A stretch of 64,000 nucleotides of DNA from Steromphala cineraria. Lineage: Eukaryota; Mollusca; Gastropoda; Trochida; Trochidae. The notes under the pieces are model-generated. The model was not told the DNA's origin, ran no database searches, and was given only the letters and a program-made list of their open reading frames with translations. The stretch spans positions 3,068,593-3,132,592 of the forward strand of contig OU744727.1 in assembly GCA_916613615.1 (NCBI GenBank), written 5' to 3'. Positions 52,393 to 62,992 of the stretch are shown piece after piece (within the stretch, counting starts at the first letter, position 1; every line of letters begins with the position of its first letter). Position numbers and translations under genes: made by a program.

Positions 52393-53778
52393 TAGATTAG
52401 TGTTTGCGGGACACCGCAAAAACAGAGCAGCCCCGAAAACTTGGGGTTTCGCCTTACCCTGTTCCGCCTTCTACAAGCCTCAGCATATTGGGCATTTTCT
52501 TGTGACCTTGACCATTGACACTCAAGGTCATGCAATCAATGAATACATTTCATTGAATATAACATTAATGTAACAAATTAAAGAGGTAAAAGTAAAAATA
52601 ATCCATTTTCTCAATATTTGTTGACCTTGCTGTGACCTTGACCTTTGACACTTCACACCCAAAACCTTTCCAAAATTTTTTACTTCTCAAGAGATAATAC
52701 ATACAAAATTTAAACTTCATAGCACAAAAACTTTTCAAGTTATCGTGTTTACAAATAATTTTTTTAAAGTGATTTTATAGCTCGTGACCTTGACCTTTGA
52801 TCTTGAATGTAACCATGTCATTGTAAGTCCCCAGAGGTGTAAACAATTATACATCTTTATAAGTTCTGAAAAACTGAATTGGATTAAGTTATATCCATAT
52901 TAGTTCCACATTGTAATAACACAAATCTCATGACCTTGACCTTTGACCTTCATGGTTATACACAATCAATGAACACTTTTCAATGAGTATAACAATCATC
53001 TATTGCTTAAAAGTGTTCATAGTTAAAATAAAGCATTTTCGCAAAACCATGCTAAAGTCATGACCTTGCTGTGACCTTGACCTTGGACAGATTGTAGCGA
53101 AAACCTTTTCAAAATTTATTACTCTTCCAAGGATGTTATATATCAAGTAAGAGCTTCATAGCACAAAAACTTTTCAAGTTATCGCGTTTACAAGGAATTT
53201 TTTAGTGATTTTATTGCTCGTGACCTTGACCTTTGACCTTGAAAGAGAACATGTCATTCTAAGTCCCCAGAGGTATGGACACTTATACATGTTTATGAGT
53301 TCTGAAAAGCTTAATGAGATCAAGTTATATCCAACTTAGTTGCACATTGCAATAACACAAATCTCATGACCTTGACCTTTGACCTTCAAGGTTACACAAT
53401 CAATGAACACTTTTCATTGAGTATAACAATCATCTATTGATTACAAGTGTTCATAGTAAAAATAAAGCATTTTCGCAAAACCATGCTAAAGTAATGACCT
53501 CGCTGTGACCTTGACCTTGGACAGATTGTAGCGAAAACCTTTTCAAAATTTTTTACTCTTCCAAGGATGTTATATATCAAGTTAGAGCTTCATAGCACAA
53601 AAACTTTCCAAGTTATCGCGTTTACAAGGAATTTTTTAGTGATTTTATAGCTCGTGACCTTGACCTTTGACCTTGAAGGTGAACATGTCAAAATCGTTCC
53701 CCCGAGGTATAAGCAGTAAGTTTTAAATACAAGTTCTGGAAAGCTTAGTAGAAAAAAGTTATAGCCATTAGTATGAGC

Positions 53779-53824
<46 letters not shown>

Positions 53825-53873
53825 AAACTGCACAAATACTGATAGCAGCCCCGACTAAGTCGGGGCTGCTAAT
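52393..53873 (+). mobile_element. Helentron-like non-autonomous element with core tandem repeats
   Basis: It is inserted exactly within LINE ORF1. The 5' end has short stem-loops (GTTTGCGG/CCGCAAAAAC and CCCCGAAAACTTGGGG). The interior is about 2.6 units of a 434-bp tandem repeat (GCAAAACCATGCTAAAG at 53041 and 53475). Next comes a (GCG)n microsatellite, and the 3' end is a hairpin (AGCAGCCCCGAC, TAA, GTCGGGGCTGCT). AGCAGCCCCGA occurs at both ends, acting as a subterminal inverted repeat. Core repeats, a 3' microsatellite and a terminal hairpin are the layout of Helentron-associated elements (pearl/CvA-like in bivalves). No ORF of note. No clear target duplication. Confidence 0.7.
53776..53823 (+). 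repeat. (GCG)n microsatellite inside the Helentron-like element
   Basis: Pure trinucleotide run near the 3' end of the element. Poly-Arg and similar apparent ORFs across it are artefacts. Confidence 0.97.
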
Positions 53874-54371
53874 AACGTCAGGATAAGAGGCATCCCTGAA
53901 ACTGAGGGGGAGAATACTGATCAACTTGTCATGGAGCTAGCACAGTCCATTGGTGTGGAAATATCCCCTAGAGATATTGACTTAAGTCATCGAGTCCCCA
54001 GGTACCCACCTACACCCCAATCTCAACCAAGGCCTATCATTGTTATGTTCCTGAGCAATGCTACCAAGAGGCTCCTCCTGACCAAGAGAGCTAAGCTGAA
54101 GACAAGTAACATGCACAAAACAACAAATATATACGTGAACGAAGACCTGACAAAAACGAGAGCAGTTTTAGCAAGGAAGGCGCGAGATTTGGTCCGAGAA
54201 CAGAGAGTAGAGTCGAGCTGGGTGACAGGTGGGGTAATTCTCATAAAACTCAAAGATGGTACCCTGAGGAAAGTGGCAACCAATGCTCACCTGGAAGACG
54301 TATATGAACAGACCAAGCTCAATAAGGTTTACACCCGCAGTCAGGATCCCTCGGCTAACACACCCAAGTGA

Positions 54372-56038
54372 ACAGTGTGGTGATACATATCATCAAAATT
54401 ACAAATTATGATATGTCATATCACACCAATTAGTTTATTATTTTTTCTTCGAATTGTTAATATATACTTAACATGTGTTCTTTCAACATTTATGTTTATA
54501 CCATGGAGCATTCGTTTCCTAAAGATTGTCACAACTGCTTATCACACTGAATGACCTGAACAAGCAACACATCCATGCAGTGCATAGATCTGTGCGCTTA
54601 CCATATCATATAAAATGATCATCAACTATTCAGTTATCTATGTATCATTATTCTAAATACATGGATTATACAAGTTGAGACAACTGTTTACCAATCTTTC
54701 CATTTTATTTCAAAATCACGGATTTACAGTGTGAATTGTGCTATAATCAACAAAGGGTATTGTTTTCCAAAACAGTGAGTATGTTAATTTCAACATTTCT
54801 TATGTGGTTATATGATCTACATTGATGTAGCTCATGGAAGCTTGACTTTGCAAAACCATCTCTGACTTATCACACATCAAGCAGTTCATCCATGTGCTGT
54901 TGTACATGTATGTTGGTAAAACATTTAATGTGTATTCGTACAAATGATGTTTGTAGGGTGATAAAGCGAAAGAGAGAAATTAGCTATGTCTTTGAGAATA
55001 ACAATGTTATCATTTATTATCACCTTTTATATATACTATGATCAGAAATTAGAAAAAATACATAGTATTAGATCAGCAATAGAATGCATAAGTAAGAAGA
55101 CATTATAAAGCACACACAGCACTATTAATATCAAAATGCTAATTTCATACCAAAATCATCTTGAAGCTGTTAAATATTTTAGTAACTTTTGAGGATACAA
55201 CACTTTGTATGTATACAGGTAGTGGGGTTAATTTATTTTTTTATTTTTTTAAATACATTTTTGTTGTTGTTGTTGATTCATTTTAGTCGGTTTGTTTTGT
55301 TTGTTTTTGTTTTGTTTTGATGCTTTGGGTTTTTTTTGGAGGGGTTTTGTTTAAATGCTAGTAACATATTATCGCTAAATTTTGAATGATTGTTATTAAC
55401 ACATAAACGCAGTTCATTAAAAATGTTGTATGTCTGACACAAAACATACTTCAGTGTTTATATTCCCCTCAGTAAGAAGTAAGTATAAAGTGTTATGACA
55501 TAAGTCCGTGGTCTTCATTTTGACATGATAAATGTTTTGTTCTGAACCATATGCATAAACAGCATACAATAAATTGCTAAAAACATTATTACTTACAGTA
55601 ACTTTTGCCAATAAGTTGAGGTATCCAAATTGCTCCATTCACATTCACGCACATCCCTGTATACTGCCCTGCACGTGCATTACATGTCTCCCGTGTCTCG
55701 CATGTAGCTACACACAGTAACAGCGCTAGACTTAGCGTTATCCAAATACAATTAATTCATATTTTATACAGTTCCTTTGATAATTCTCTTTTTCTTTTTA
55801 CGACAATGGTTAAACCCTTAGGGAATCTTCCCCTTTCTGTTTTGTAAAAACTCATGAGTGTTTTCTTTTTTCATATTTTCATTTGTTTTTGTTCAATTAA
55901 AAAAAACTTCTCTGATGAATTATGTCAAATTGCAACCAAAAGTTATCACAATGTTGTCTGTTTGCTTGTTTTCTCTCAGATTTTGTTACGTAAACCCACT
56001 GTCTGCTTTGTGGAAGATTTCGTGTTTACATATGTAAA
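54372..56038. other. Region between LINE ORF1 and ORF2, no gene
   Basis: A 1.7-kb non-coding stretch, long for a LINE inter-ORF spacer, so it may contain a further unrecognised insertion. It includes a T/G-rich low-complexity block at about 55230-55355 with (TTG)n. Confidence 0.4.
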
Positions 56039-59000
56039 ATGTCTGTTGACATAATGCAGTACAGGCAGGCAGTGGGATGCTTTGCAGTTTCACTTCATGC
56101 AAAAAGCTTATTTAATCTTCAGATATACATATATCGTTCAAGTTATCTATGCTTGTACAATACACATATTTCTATAATTATCAGTATTCTCCTACTTTGC
56201 TGCGGAGATATTCACCGCAATCCGGGGCCAAAATCCGATAAAGATTTAATGATAATCCATCTTAATGTCAGAAGTCTTAAAGACAAAGTTGATATCATTC
56301 ATGCGGAATTTGTAGACTATGATGTGATATGCCTTACAGAAACCTGGCTGAACGATAATATTAATAATAATGATATACTTATTCCAGGTTTTCACACCCC
56401 TTTTAGAAAAGATCGTACAACACGAGGAGGGGGCGTAGCCATTTATGTCAAACACAATTTATGCGTAAAGAGTATGGAAACATTAGATATTGCTGACCTC
56501 GAAGCATTATGGGTAATGATAAAATGCAAAAATAGAAATTATCTTATCGGTACGTTTTACCGCGCTGACAAAAGTGATAATTACTGGGACTTGATTAACC
56601 AATCAATTGAAAAAGCGACCGATCTCAACATGTTTACTGTTATAGTTGGTGACTTTAACATAGACATTCTAATGCAAAATAATATTAAAATCGAAACGCT
56701 CAAACGGTTATACGGGATAAGCCAGATAATTACTGCTCCGACAAGAATAGCGCAACGCTCTAGCACTTTAATTGATTTGATTTTTGTTTCACATGAAAAC
56801 AGCGTGCTTAGCTCTGGCGTTCTCGATCCTATATGCAGTGATCACTGTCCTGTTTACTTGACGATTCGAGATAAGATAATAAAAGTACAAGTAACAAAGA
56901 GACGTGTGTATGATTTTAAGTCAATGGATACAAACAGTGTTAAAAACTTTCTTGATGAAATTGATGAAAAAGAATTAATTTCCTCTGGTAACATAAACAC
57001 TGCAGTCACCATTTTGACTGATAAAATAAAATATATATTGAATATCGCTACGCCAAACAGACTCGTTAATATAAAATCTGATGATCCCATTTGGATGAAT
57101 AGCAAAATTCGATCTGCAATGCGCAAACGAAATCGATTTCACAGAATTGCAAAAAAACGCAACCGTCCTTCCGACTGGGCAAATTTCCGTACATTCAGAA
57201 ACAAAGTTGTCAACTTGATACGTGATTCAAAAAGAAAATCTGATTCCAAAATAGACGATAGGTTAAATTCCTCGGTTGGTACAAAAACGTGGTGGCGCAT
57301 AATAAAACAATATATTAAAAAAAAATCGGAATGTAATTTCTTTCCATCCATAGTTTCTAACAACAATGTCTACGATGATCCAGAAGAAATTGCAAATTGT
57401 TTCAACGATTTCTTTGTTAGTCAATCACAAGTAAAACACCCAGACGCACAAGTTCCTGAATGTCCCAACTTGTTTCCTACATCTTCACTAAATGTTGTCA
57501 TTCTTACACCTGAAGAAGTACAAGATATTCTCCTCTGTCTTGATCCATCAAAAGCAACTGGGCCGGATGGTATTGGAAATAGATTTCTCAAAGTTGCGGC
57601 TAAAAGCTTGGCTCCTTTATTAACAAAATTATTTAATTTATCACTACAACAATCCATGTTACCAGCCATCTGGAAGGAAGCTTCAGTCATTCCTCTGCAT
57701 AAAAAGAATAGTATAAACGAATGCTCTAACAACAGACCTGTCGCACTTACAAGTTGTTTGTCTAAAGTCTTCGAAAAATGTATATTTAAACATGTATTTA
57801 ATTATTTTCGAGACAACCATATTTTAACCTGCCTACAATCGGGCTTTATGCCAGGTGATTCCACCGCAAACCAGTTAACGTTTTTATATGATTTCATTGC
57901 GAAGGGACTTGACGAAGGTAAGGAAGTCCGGGCTGTTTTTGGGACATCAGTAAGGCATTTGATAAGGTTTGGCACAAAGGCATCATTTCAAAACTCAAAA
58001 ACTACGGCATCGGTGGATTTCTATTGAATTGGTTTGAAAGCTATCTAGAGAATCGAATACAAAAAGTCGTAATTAATGGATATTCTTCTGATTATAAAAC
58101 TGTACTTGCCGGCGTCCCACAAGGTTCCATATTGGGTCCGTTACTTTTCATCATTTATATAAACGATTTAGTAGACGGTATCGAAAGTCATATACGGTTA
58201 TTTGCGGACGACACTTCCATTTACGTTATTGTCGATAATCACGATAATGCTGCAGCTTGTTTAACCGATGATTTGAAGCGAATATCTAGCTGGGCAGATA
58301 AATGGCAAGTTAACTTTAATCCTGATAAAACAGAAACAATAAATTTTTCCCGTAAACAGAAATCTGATAAAATTCCTACTTTGAACATGGACCAAATCCC
58401 AATACAAGAAGTCAAAAGTCATAAACATCTTGGCATAACGCTACAAAAAGATTGCGCATGAAAAACTCACATCGAAGATATTGTTAAGAAAGTAAGTCCA
58501 CAGATAAACTGCCTCCGAAGCTTAAAATATCGTCTCTCAAGAAAAACCTTAGAAACCATGTACAAGTCGTATATTTTGCCGACATTTGATTATTGTTGTC
58601 ATATCTGGGATAACTGTACAATTGATCAATCTCTCATTCTTGAGCGATTACATCTAGATGCGCTACGTACAATATGTGGCGCAGTTCGCGGTACCAGTCA
58701 TCAAAAACTATACTCCGAAACAAACTTTAAACCACTAAAAGAAAGAAGACGGGACATTAAATTAATAAATTTCTTCAAGATGAACAACGGTCTCGCCCCT
58801 GACTACCTCTGTGATCTGATTCCTAAATCCGTCTCTGAAAACAGTCGTTACAACCTCCGAAACAAATCCGACTTGCGAACAATTAAATGCAGAACCAAAA
58901 TATACGAAGAATCTTTCTTACCTGACACTACAAGAATTTGGAATTCATTACCTAATGAATTCGTACAAGCGAACTCAATAGCTCAATTTAAATCTCTGCT

Positions 59001-59361
59001 GATAACTGATGCATCAAGTAATAATTACCTTAATCTTAACTACGGCAGTCGTTTTTGTCAAATAATACACTGTAGACTCAAGCTTGGTTGCAGCGATTTG
59101 AACTCTGATAAAGTAAATCGACATATTTCAAATACTCGAGAATGCGCTTGTGGATACCAAAATGAAGATGTTGTGCACTATCTGTTTGCATGCAGGTTGT
59201 ATACAACTATAAGAAGCAATTCGATTTTCTATGTAAATGGCTATAGCCTTCAGACTGTGTTATATGGAACACCGTACGAAATTGATAATGACAATATAAA
59301 AATAGTGAAGTCCCTTCATCACTTTATCCTCAAGAGTAAACGCTTTGAGAAATCTATTTAA
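56039..59361 (+). pseudogene. LINE ORF2: endonuclease and reverse transcriptase, broken twice
   Basis: Replication protein of a non-LTR retrotransposon: nicks target DNA and reverse-transcribes the element RNA. After a hydrophobic start comes CGDIHRNPGP, then an EEP endonuclease with LTETWLND, VGDFNIDIL and SDHCPVYL active-site motifs. The RT follows: SKATGPDGI, SGFMPGDST, DISKAFDKVWHKGI, GVPQGSILGPLLF, and the catalytic LFADDTSIY. The C-terminal region ends in a Cys/His motif (CACGYQNEDVVHYLFAC). Defects: the frame shifts by one base near 57940, just before DISKAFD, and an in-frame TGA at 58459-58461 stands where the family usually has Trp (before KTHIEDIVKK). The final 300 codons then run open to 59361. 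The clade (CR1/Jockey-like or other) is not resolved. Confidence 0.9.
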
Positions 59362-59865
59362 ATGGTAATGAAATGAAACTGCAAAGGGATATTTTCTACA
59401 AGCACTGTGTATATAGACCGCAATCAGATTATGTTTTCATTTGTCACTTGTTCTGTTCAGTTCTTGTGCATGCAATTGTGTCATGTATGTACTGGTGCGG
59501 CATTGATATAAGCATAGCTATTGCTTGTTTGCCAAACCAGATTTCTTCGGAAATAAAAATATGTTTAAACCACAAGCTTACGATTCTTAAAACAACACCG
59601 CTGAGTGACATATCCTTCGAAAAGTGTAATGTTTTGTTTATCAATGTGAATTTTGTGGAGCTATGTTTGTACTTGAAATCCTTTTGATTATAGATAAATC
59701 TTTAAATTGACACGAAATGTTTAAATCCATTATTTAGTCATGTTGTACGTGCATGTACATGTTACGATATGTTATCAATATCCTTTGGCATGTTTTGTTT
59801 CTTCTGAAAATTAGTGCTGTTTATAATTTTTATGGTATTTCAAACGAACCCATTTGGATATATAG
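59362..59865. other. LINE 3' UTR, passing into the 5' flank of the orphan array
   Basis: The LINE 3' end was not located exactly. From about 59740 to 59850 the sequence (GTACATGTTACGAT, GGCATGTTTTGTTTCTTCTG) resembles 62513-62612 upstream of the last orphan gene, so the orphan flank begins by then. Confidence 0.5.
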
Positions 59866-60410
59866 AGAGAGAGAGAGAGAAATAGTTTATTAATGTGTCA
59901 CGCATAAAACTCAACATTTTGTAACATATTAAAACATATATATGAGTTAATGCCCAGCCATTTTGGCTTATGAGACACAGTTGTACAATGTAGAACAAGT
60001 TAAATGATAAATGAAATACATATTAAGAGCAGTAAAAAAAGACAATAAAATATACATCAGATATAAGACAAGCGTATTTAACCAGAGTAAGACATCCTTC
60101 GTTTGTACATTTTAAAAAGAACAGAAGCTAAAAGTGGTTGTATATATTGATGGCTAAGAATACATCTAAATTTAGAGCTACTATCCATAAGATTAAAACC
60201 TGGTATAACGTTATCGAGCATTATGAATAAACTATATCTTAAATCTGAATAAAATTGACAGTCAATAAGAAAATGGATTTCATCCTCTAAAACCAACAGA
60301 GTTTTGTTTTCAGTACAGTATTTACAAACTCTATCATTGATGGGCGTGGGTGGCTTGGAGTATCTTCCTGTCTCAACAGCTAAGGGGATGTTTCCACTTG
60401 GATAAAACAC
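59866..60410 (-). mobile_element. 5'-truncated LINE 3' fragment, second family
   Basis: The minus-strand frame 60410-60078 reads IPLAVETGRYSKPPTPINDR followed by VCKYCTENKTLLVLEDEIHF and LIDCQFYSDLR, the Cys/His-bearing C-terminus typical of LINE ORF2 proteins. The 3' UTR runs to an (AG)n tract at 59866-59880. It has no start codon context or upstream domains and has inserted just upstream of the orphan gene array. It differs from the LINE at 56039. Confidence 0.8.
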
Positions 60411-60682
60411 GTCGCTGATATATTATCAATTTCTTCCCCTACTGCTTTACCGCGACATCTGATTGGATGATTGATTGGATTAGTTGTAAACTGGTAGGAT
60501 TGTAGATGACAGTGTTAATTGATTGTTTGTTTAAGTAAATGATACACTGTGTCACATTGTGTGATAAGACTAATTGATGATTTCATCAATCATGCCTAAT
60601 CAATTTGAGAACTGTCAACATCTCTTGACGCATGACTCCTGATATGTCAATAAGAAAGAGGCTAAGCTGTCACGGAATATCA

Positions 60683-60689
60683 TATATAA
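60683..60689 (+). promoter_or_regulatory. TATA-like element of the orphan gene family
   Basis: TATATAATCACTGAGAT lies 93 bp before the ATG at 60776. The corresponding sequence ATATAATCACTGAGATC is kept before the copies at 61246 (about 61143) and 62993 (about 62890), followed by ATACAAA and CATTCACGGTT. Conserved spacing suggests a core promoter; no direct evidence. Confidence 0.45.
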
Positions 60690-60775
60690 TCACTGAGATT
60701 TAAGCAAATACAAAACATTCACCGTTTTTTTCTTTGGGGAAAAGTTTCACACATTCTATCGCAATATTCATCAAC

Positions 60776-61036
60776 ATGGCAGGACAACACTTCAGACCTT
60801 TGGTTGATTATGAACTCGATGAGAGTTTCAACTCCCTCACAGAAAGCATTACTGATGAGAGTTACCTACCCTTGTTTGATTACTCAATGGATGAGAGTAG
60901 TTTCGCCATAGACGACAATAAACATCACACCAGCAACGTCCTTGATCAAACCCTTGAAAGTCTCAAATCTCATCTTGTAGCAATGAACACGACGATCAAC
61001 GAGGACATGTGTTCACTGCTGTATAAGACTAATTGA
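60776..61036 (+). pseudogene. Truncated orphan-family copy (86 aa)
   Basis: Matches the first 77-78 residues of the downstream paralogues almost exactly (YELDESFNSLTES, YSMDESSFAIDD, SHLVAMNTTINEDMC), then switches to SLLYKTN and a stop at 61034. The switch is where coding sequence joins the promoter-side sequence of the next copy (TGTATAAGACTAATTGATGA). A deletion or unequal crossover has removed the C-terminal 60 percent, including the basic region. It may still be transcribed. Confidence 0.85.
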
Positions 61037-61245
61037 TGATTTGATCAATCATGCCCTATCAATTTGAGAACTGTCAACAGTTCTTGATGCATGACTCCTG
61101 ATATGTCAATAACAATGAGATTAAGCTGTCATGTTATACCAAATATAATCACTGAGATCTAAGATACAAACCATTCACGGTTGACTCTTGGACTTGCATT
61201 AACCAGAGTAATCATTTTACAACATCATTTGCAATATTCATCAAA

Positions 61246-61836
61246 ATGGTTCGACAACGCTTTAGACCTTTGGTTGATTATGAACTCGATGAGAGTTTCA
61301 ACTCCCTCACAGAAAGCATTACTGATGAGAGTTACCTACCCTTGGTTGATTACTCAATGGATGAGAGTAGTTTCGCCATAGACGACAATAAACATCACAC
61401 CAGCAACGTCCTTGATCAAACCCTTGAAAGTCTCAAATCTCATCTTGTAGCAATGAACACGACGATCAACGAGGACATGTGTTGCCGTCTCAGACGTCGT
61501 GTGCAACTGGGAGAGCAGAAGAAGATTCAGCAGAGAAGAGTTTCCTTGATTCTTGAGACCGAGAAGAACCAGGAAGAGGAGAGGAAGGTCAAGGTCATCC
61601 AGAACGTTACCAAGGTTACCAAAAGATGTTCCAAGAAGCTATCTTGTGCTCCTTTTGACTCAGACTTCTTCAGAAGATTCAGTCCAAGTCGCACGAGTCT
61701 GAGAGGACCAGCCAAAAGAAGACCTCTGAAGAAGTTGCCTTGTCCTCTGAAGTTGAGCAAGATGACTCCAAGAAGACAGTCTGCCATCGATTACCTGTTG
61801 TTCAGCGAGAGACTGTGCTTCAAACCAGCTGAGTGA
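61246..61836 (+). CDS. Orphan-family protein, plus-strand copy 2 (196 aa)
   Basis: A soluble protein I do not recognise. Residues 1-45 are acidic, with a 12-residue periodicity: DES at 15-17, 27-29 and 39-41, and PLVDY at 8-12 and 32-36. Residues 55-125 are predicted helical and charged, possibly a coiled coil (LDQTLESLKSHLVAMNTTIN, then RRVQLGEQKKIQQRRVSLIL). Residues 125-196 are strongly basic with proline-directed sites (RFSP, KMTP), a bipartite NLS-like RGPAKRRPLKK and a conserved end RRQSAIDYLLFSERL. No signal peptide, membrane helix or known catalytic motif. A single exon with its own TATA-like element and AATAAA. High conservation of the C-terminal half across all full members suggests that it is the functional part. 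Confidence 0.85.
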   Translation: MVRQRFRPLVDYELDESFNSLTESITDESYLPLVDYSMDESSFAIDDNKHHTSNVLDQTLESLKSHLVAMNTTINEDMCCRLRRRVQLGEQKKIQQRRVSLILETEKNQEEERKVKVIQNVTKVTKRCSKKLSCAPFDSDFFRRFSPSRTSLRGPAKRRPLKKLPCPLKLSKMTPRRQSAIDYLLFSERLCFKPAE

Positions 61837-62640
61837 AGCAAAACCGTTGGACCTATTACTGTATGTTGTTATTATCATTATGTCGTTACTTCTTGCTTGC
61901 TGTTTTCCTCAGTTACGTACTGTGTGCATTAAGTGCTGTCATTGATTCTGTTGTTGAGAGAATTGAGAAATAAAGATTCAGAGATGAATTTCGTACATGT
62001 TGTTTTTACAAATGTCCTTAGTTTAACATCTGTTTGTAATGAATGATAATAAGGTATCATATTTGCTTCTTGGAGAAATAAAGGATAATAATTATTTAGG
62101 TTCGAAAAGGAGAAGCACTTTCATATATCTATTCCACTTTTCTTGATGAGAATGTCACAGTTTTATAGAGGTAGGTGTTTTCCAGAGGTATTTGCCGAGA
62201 GAAACAAACTTCGTTCATTTCAACTGCATCCGTTGTAACTGCTGTATTTCAGCAATAACTTTTTTGACACCTAGTGCGATCTATCGATTGTTAAGTGAAG
62301 CATATGTGTAAAAGTGACTGAAACCCACATAAAATATAACCTTGTGCTGCATACAATGCCAATATGCAATCTTATAAAATTCGAACTTTTGAAAGATTTA
62401 GGTGAATTAAGATGAGATGTATAAATATTCATGTATGCGACAGGTATTAAACTTATATTGATAGCCTTTACATTTAAAAATGTCACTAGTTTAACATCTA
62501 TTTTTCAACTTGTGTTACTCGTATTGTAAGTGCGTGTAAATGTTACGATTTTTTATCATTGTTATAAGGCATGTTTTTTCTGAACATTACTGCTCTTCAT
62601 ACGTTTTATACATATATACTGAAAACAGTTATAAATTTAT
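61837..62640. other. Spacer between orphan copies 2 and 3
   Basis: 3' UTR with AATAAA at 61969, then AT-rich DNA. Its first ~415 bp are nearly identical to the sequence after copy 3. From 62641 on the copy 3 upstream region (matching 60433 onward, with ATTGG repeats) begins. Confidence 0.6.
61969..61974 (+). terminator. Poly(A) signal of orphan copy 2
   Basis: AATAAA 133 bp after the stop codon, in GAGAAATAAAGATTCAG. The same site is kept in copy 3 at 63716. Confidence 0.65.
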
Positions 62641-62992
62641 TTGCTTAATGCTTTACTGCGCCATCTCATTGGATGGTTGATTGGATTAGTTGTAAACTGG
62701 TAGGATTGTAGATGACAGTGTTAATTGAGTGTTTGTTTAAGTAAATGATACACTGTGTCACATTGTGTGATAAGACTAATTGATGATTTGATCAATCATG
62801 CCCTATCAATTTGAGAACTGTCAACAGTTCTTGATGCATGACTCCTGATATGTCAATAACAATGAGATTAAGCTGTCATGTTATACCAAATATAATCACT
62901 GAGATCTAAGATACAAACCATTCACGGTTGACTCTTGGACTTGCATTAACCAGAGTAATCATTTTACAACATCATTTGCAATATTCATCAAA

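Larger units (their letters stand above)
51928..54371 (+). pseudogene. LINE ORF1, split by an inserted element
   Basis: First ORF (RNA-binding chaperone type) of a non-LTR retrotransposon. The 5' part 51928-52392 is acidic and Ser-rich, then has a coiled-coil (EEMSMLIEKNKQLEDEVRVL, then ISDRDEEIDTLSDKLDRAEQ) ending YARRN. The reading frame resumes at 53874 (NVRIRGIPETEGENTDQL) with an RRM-like region (SHRVPRYPPTPQSQPRPIIV, then TNIYVNEDLTKTR) and stops at 54369-54371. The 1.48-kb insertion between gives an immediate stop at 52393. Apart from the insertion both parts are open, so the break is recent relative to general decay. Confidence 0.85.

Noticed and set aside
53590..53835. Poly-Arg protein
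   Set aside because: A translation of the (GCG)n tract in the Helentron-like element.
61246..61878. Antisense ORFs over the orphan genes (61527-61787, 61660-61878 and equivalents at +1747)
   Set aside because: They are shadows of the conserved plus-strand frame; the same strand bias is seen at 50897-51088.
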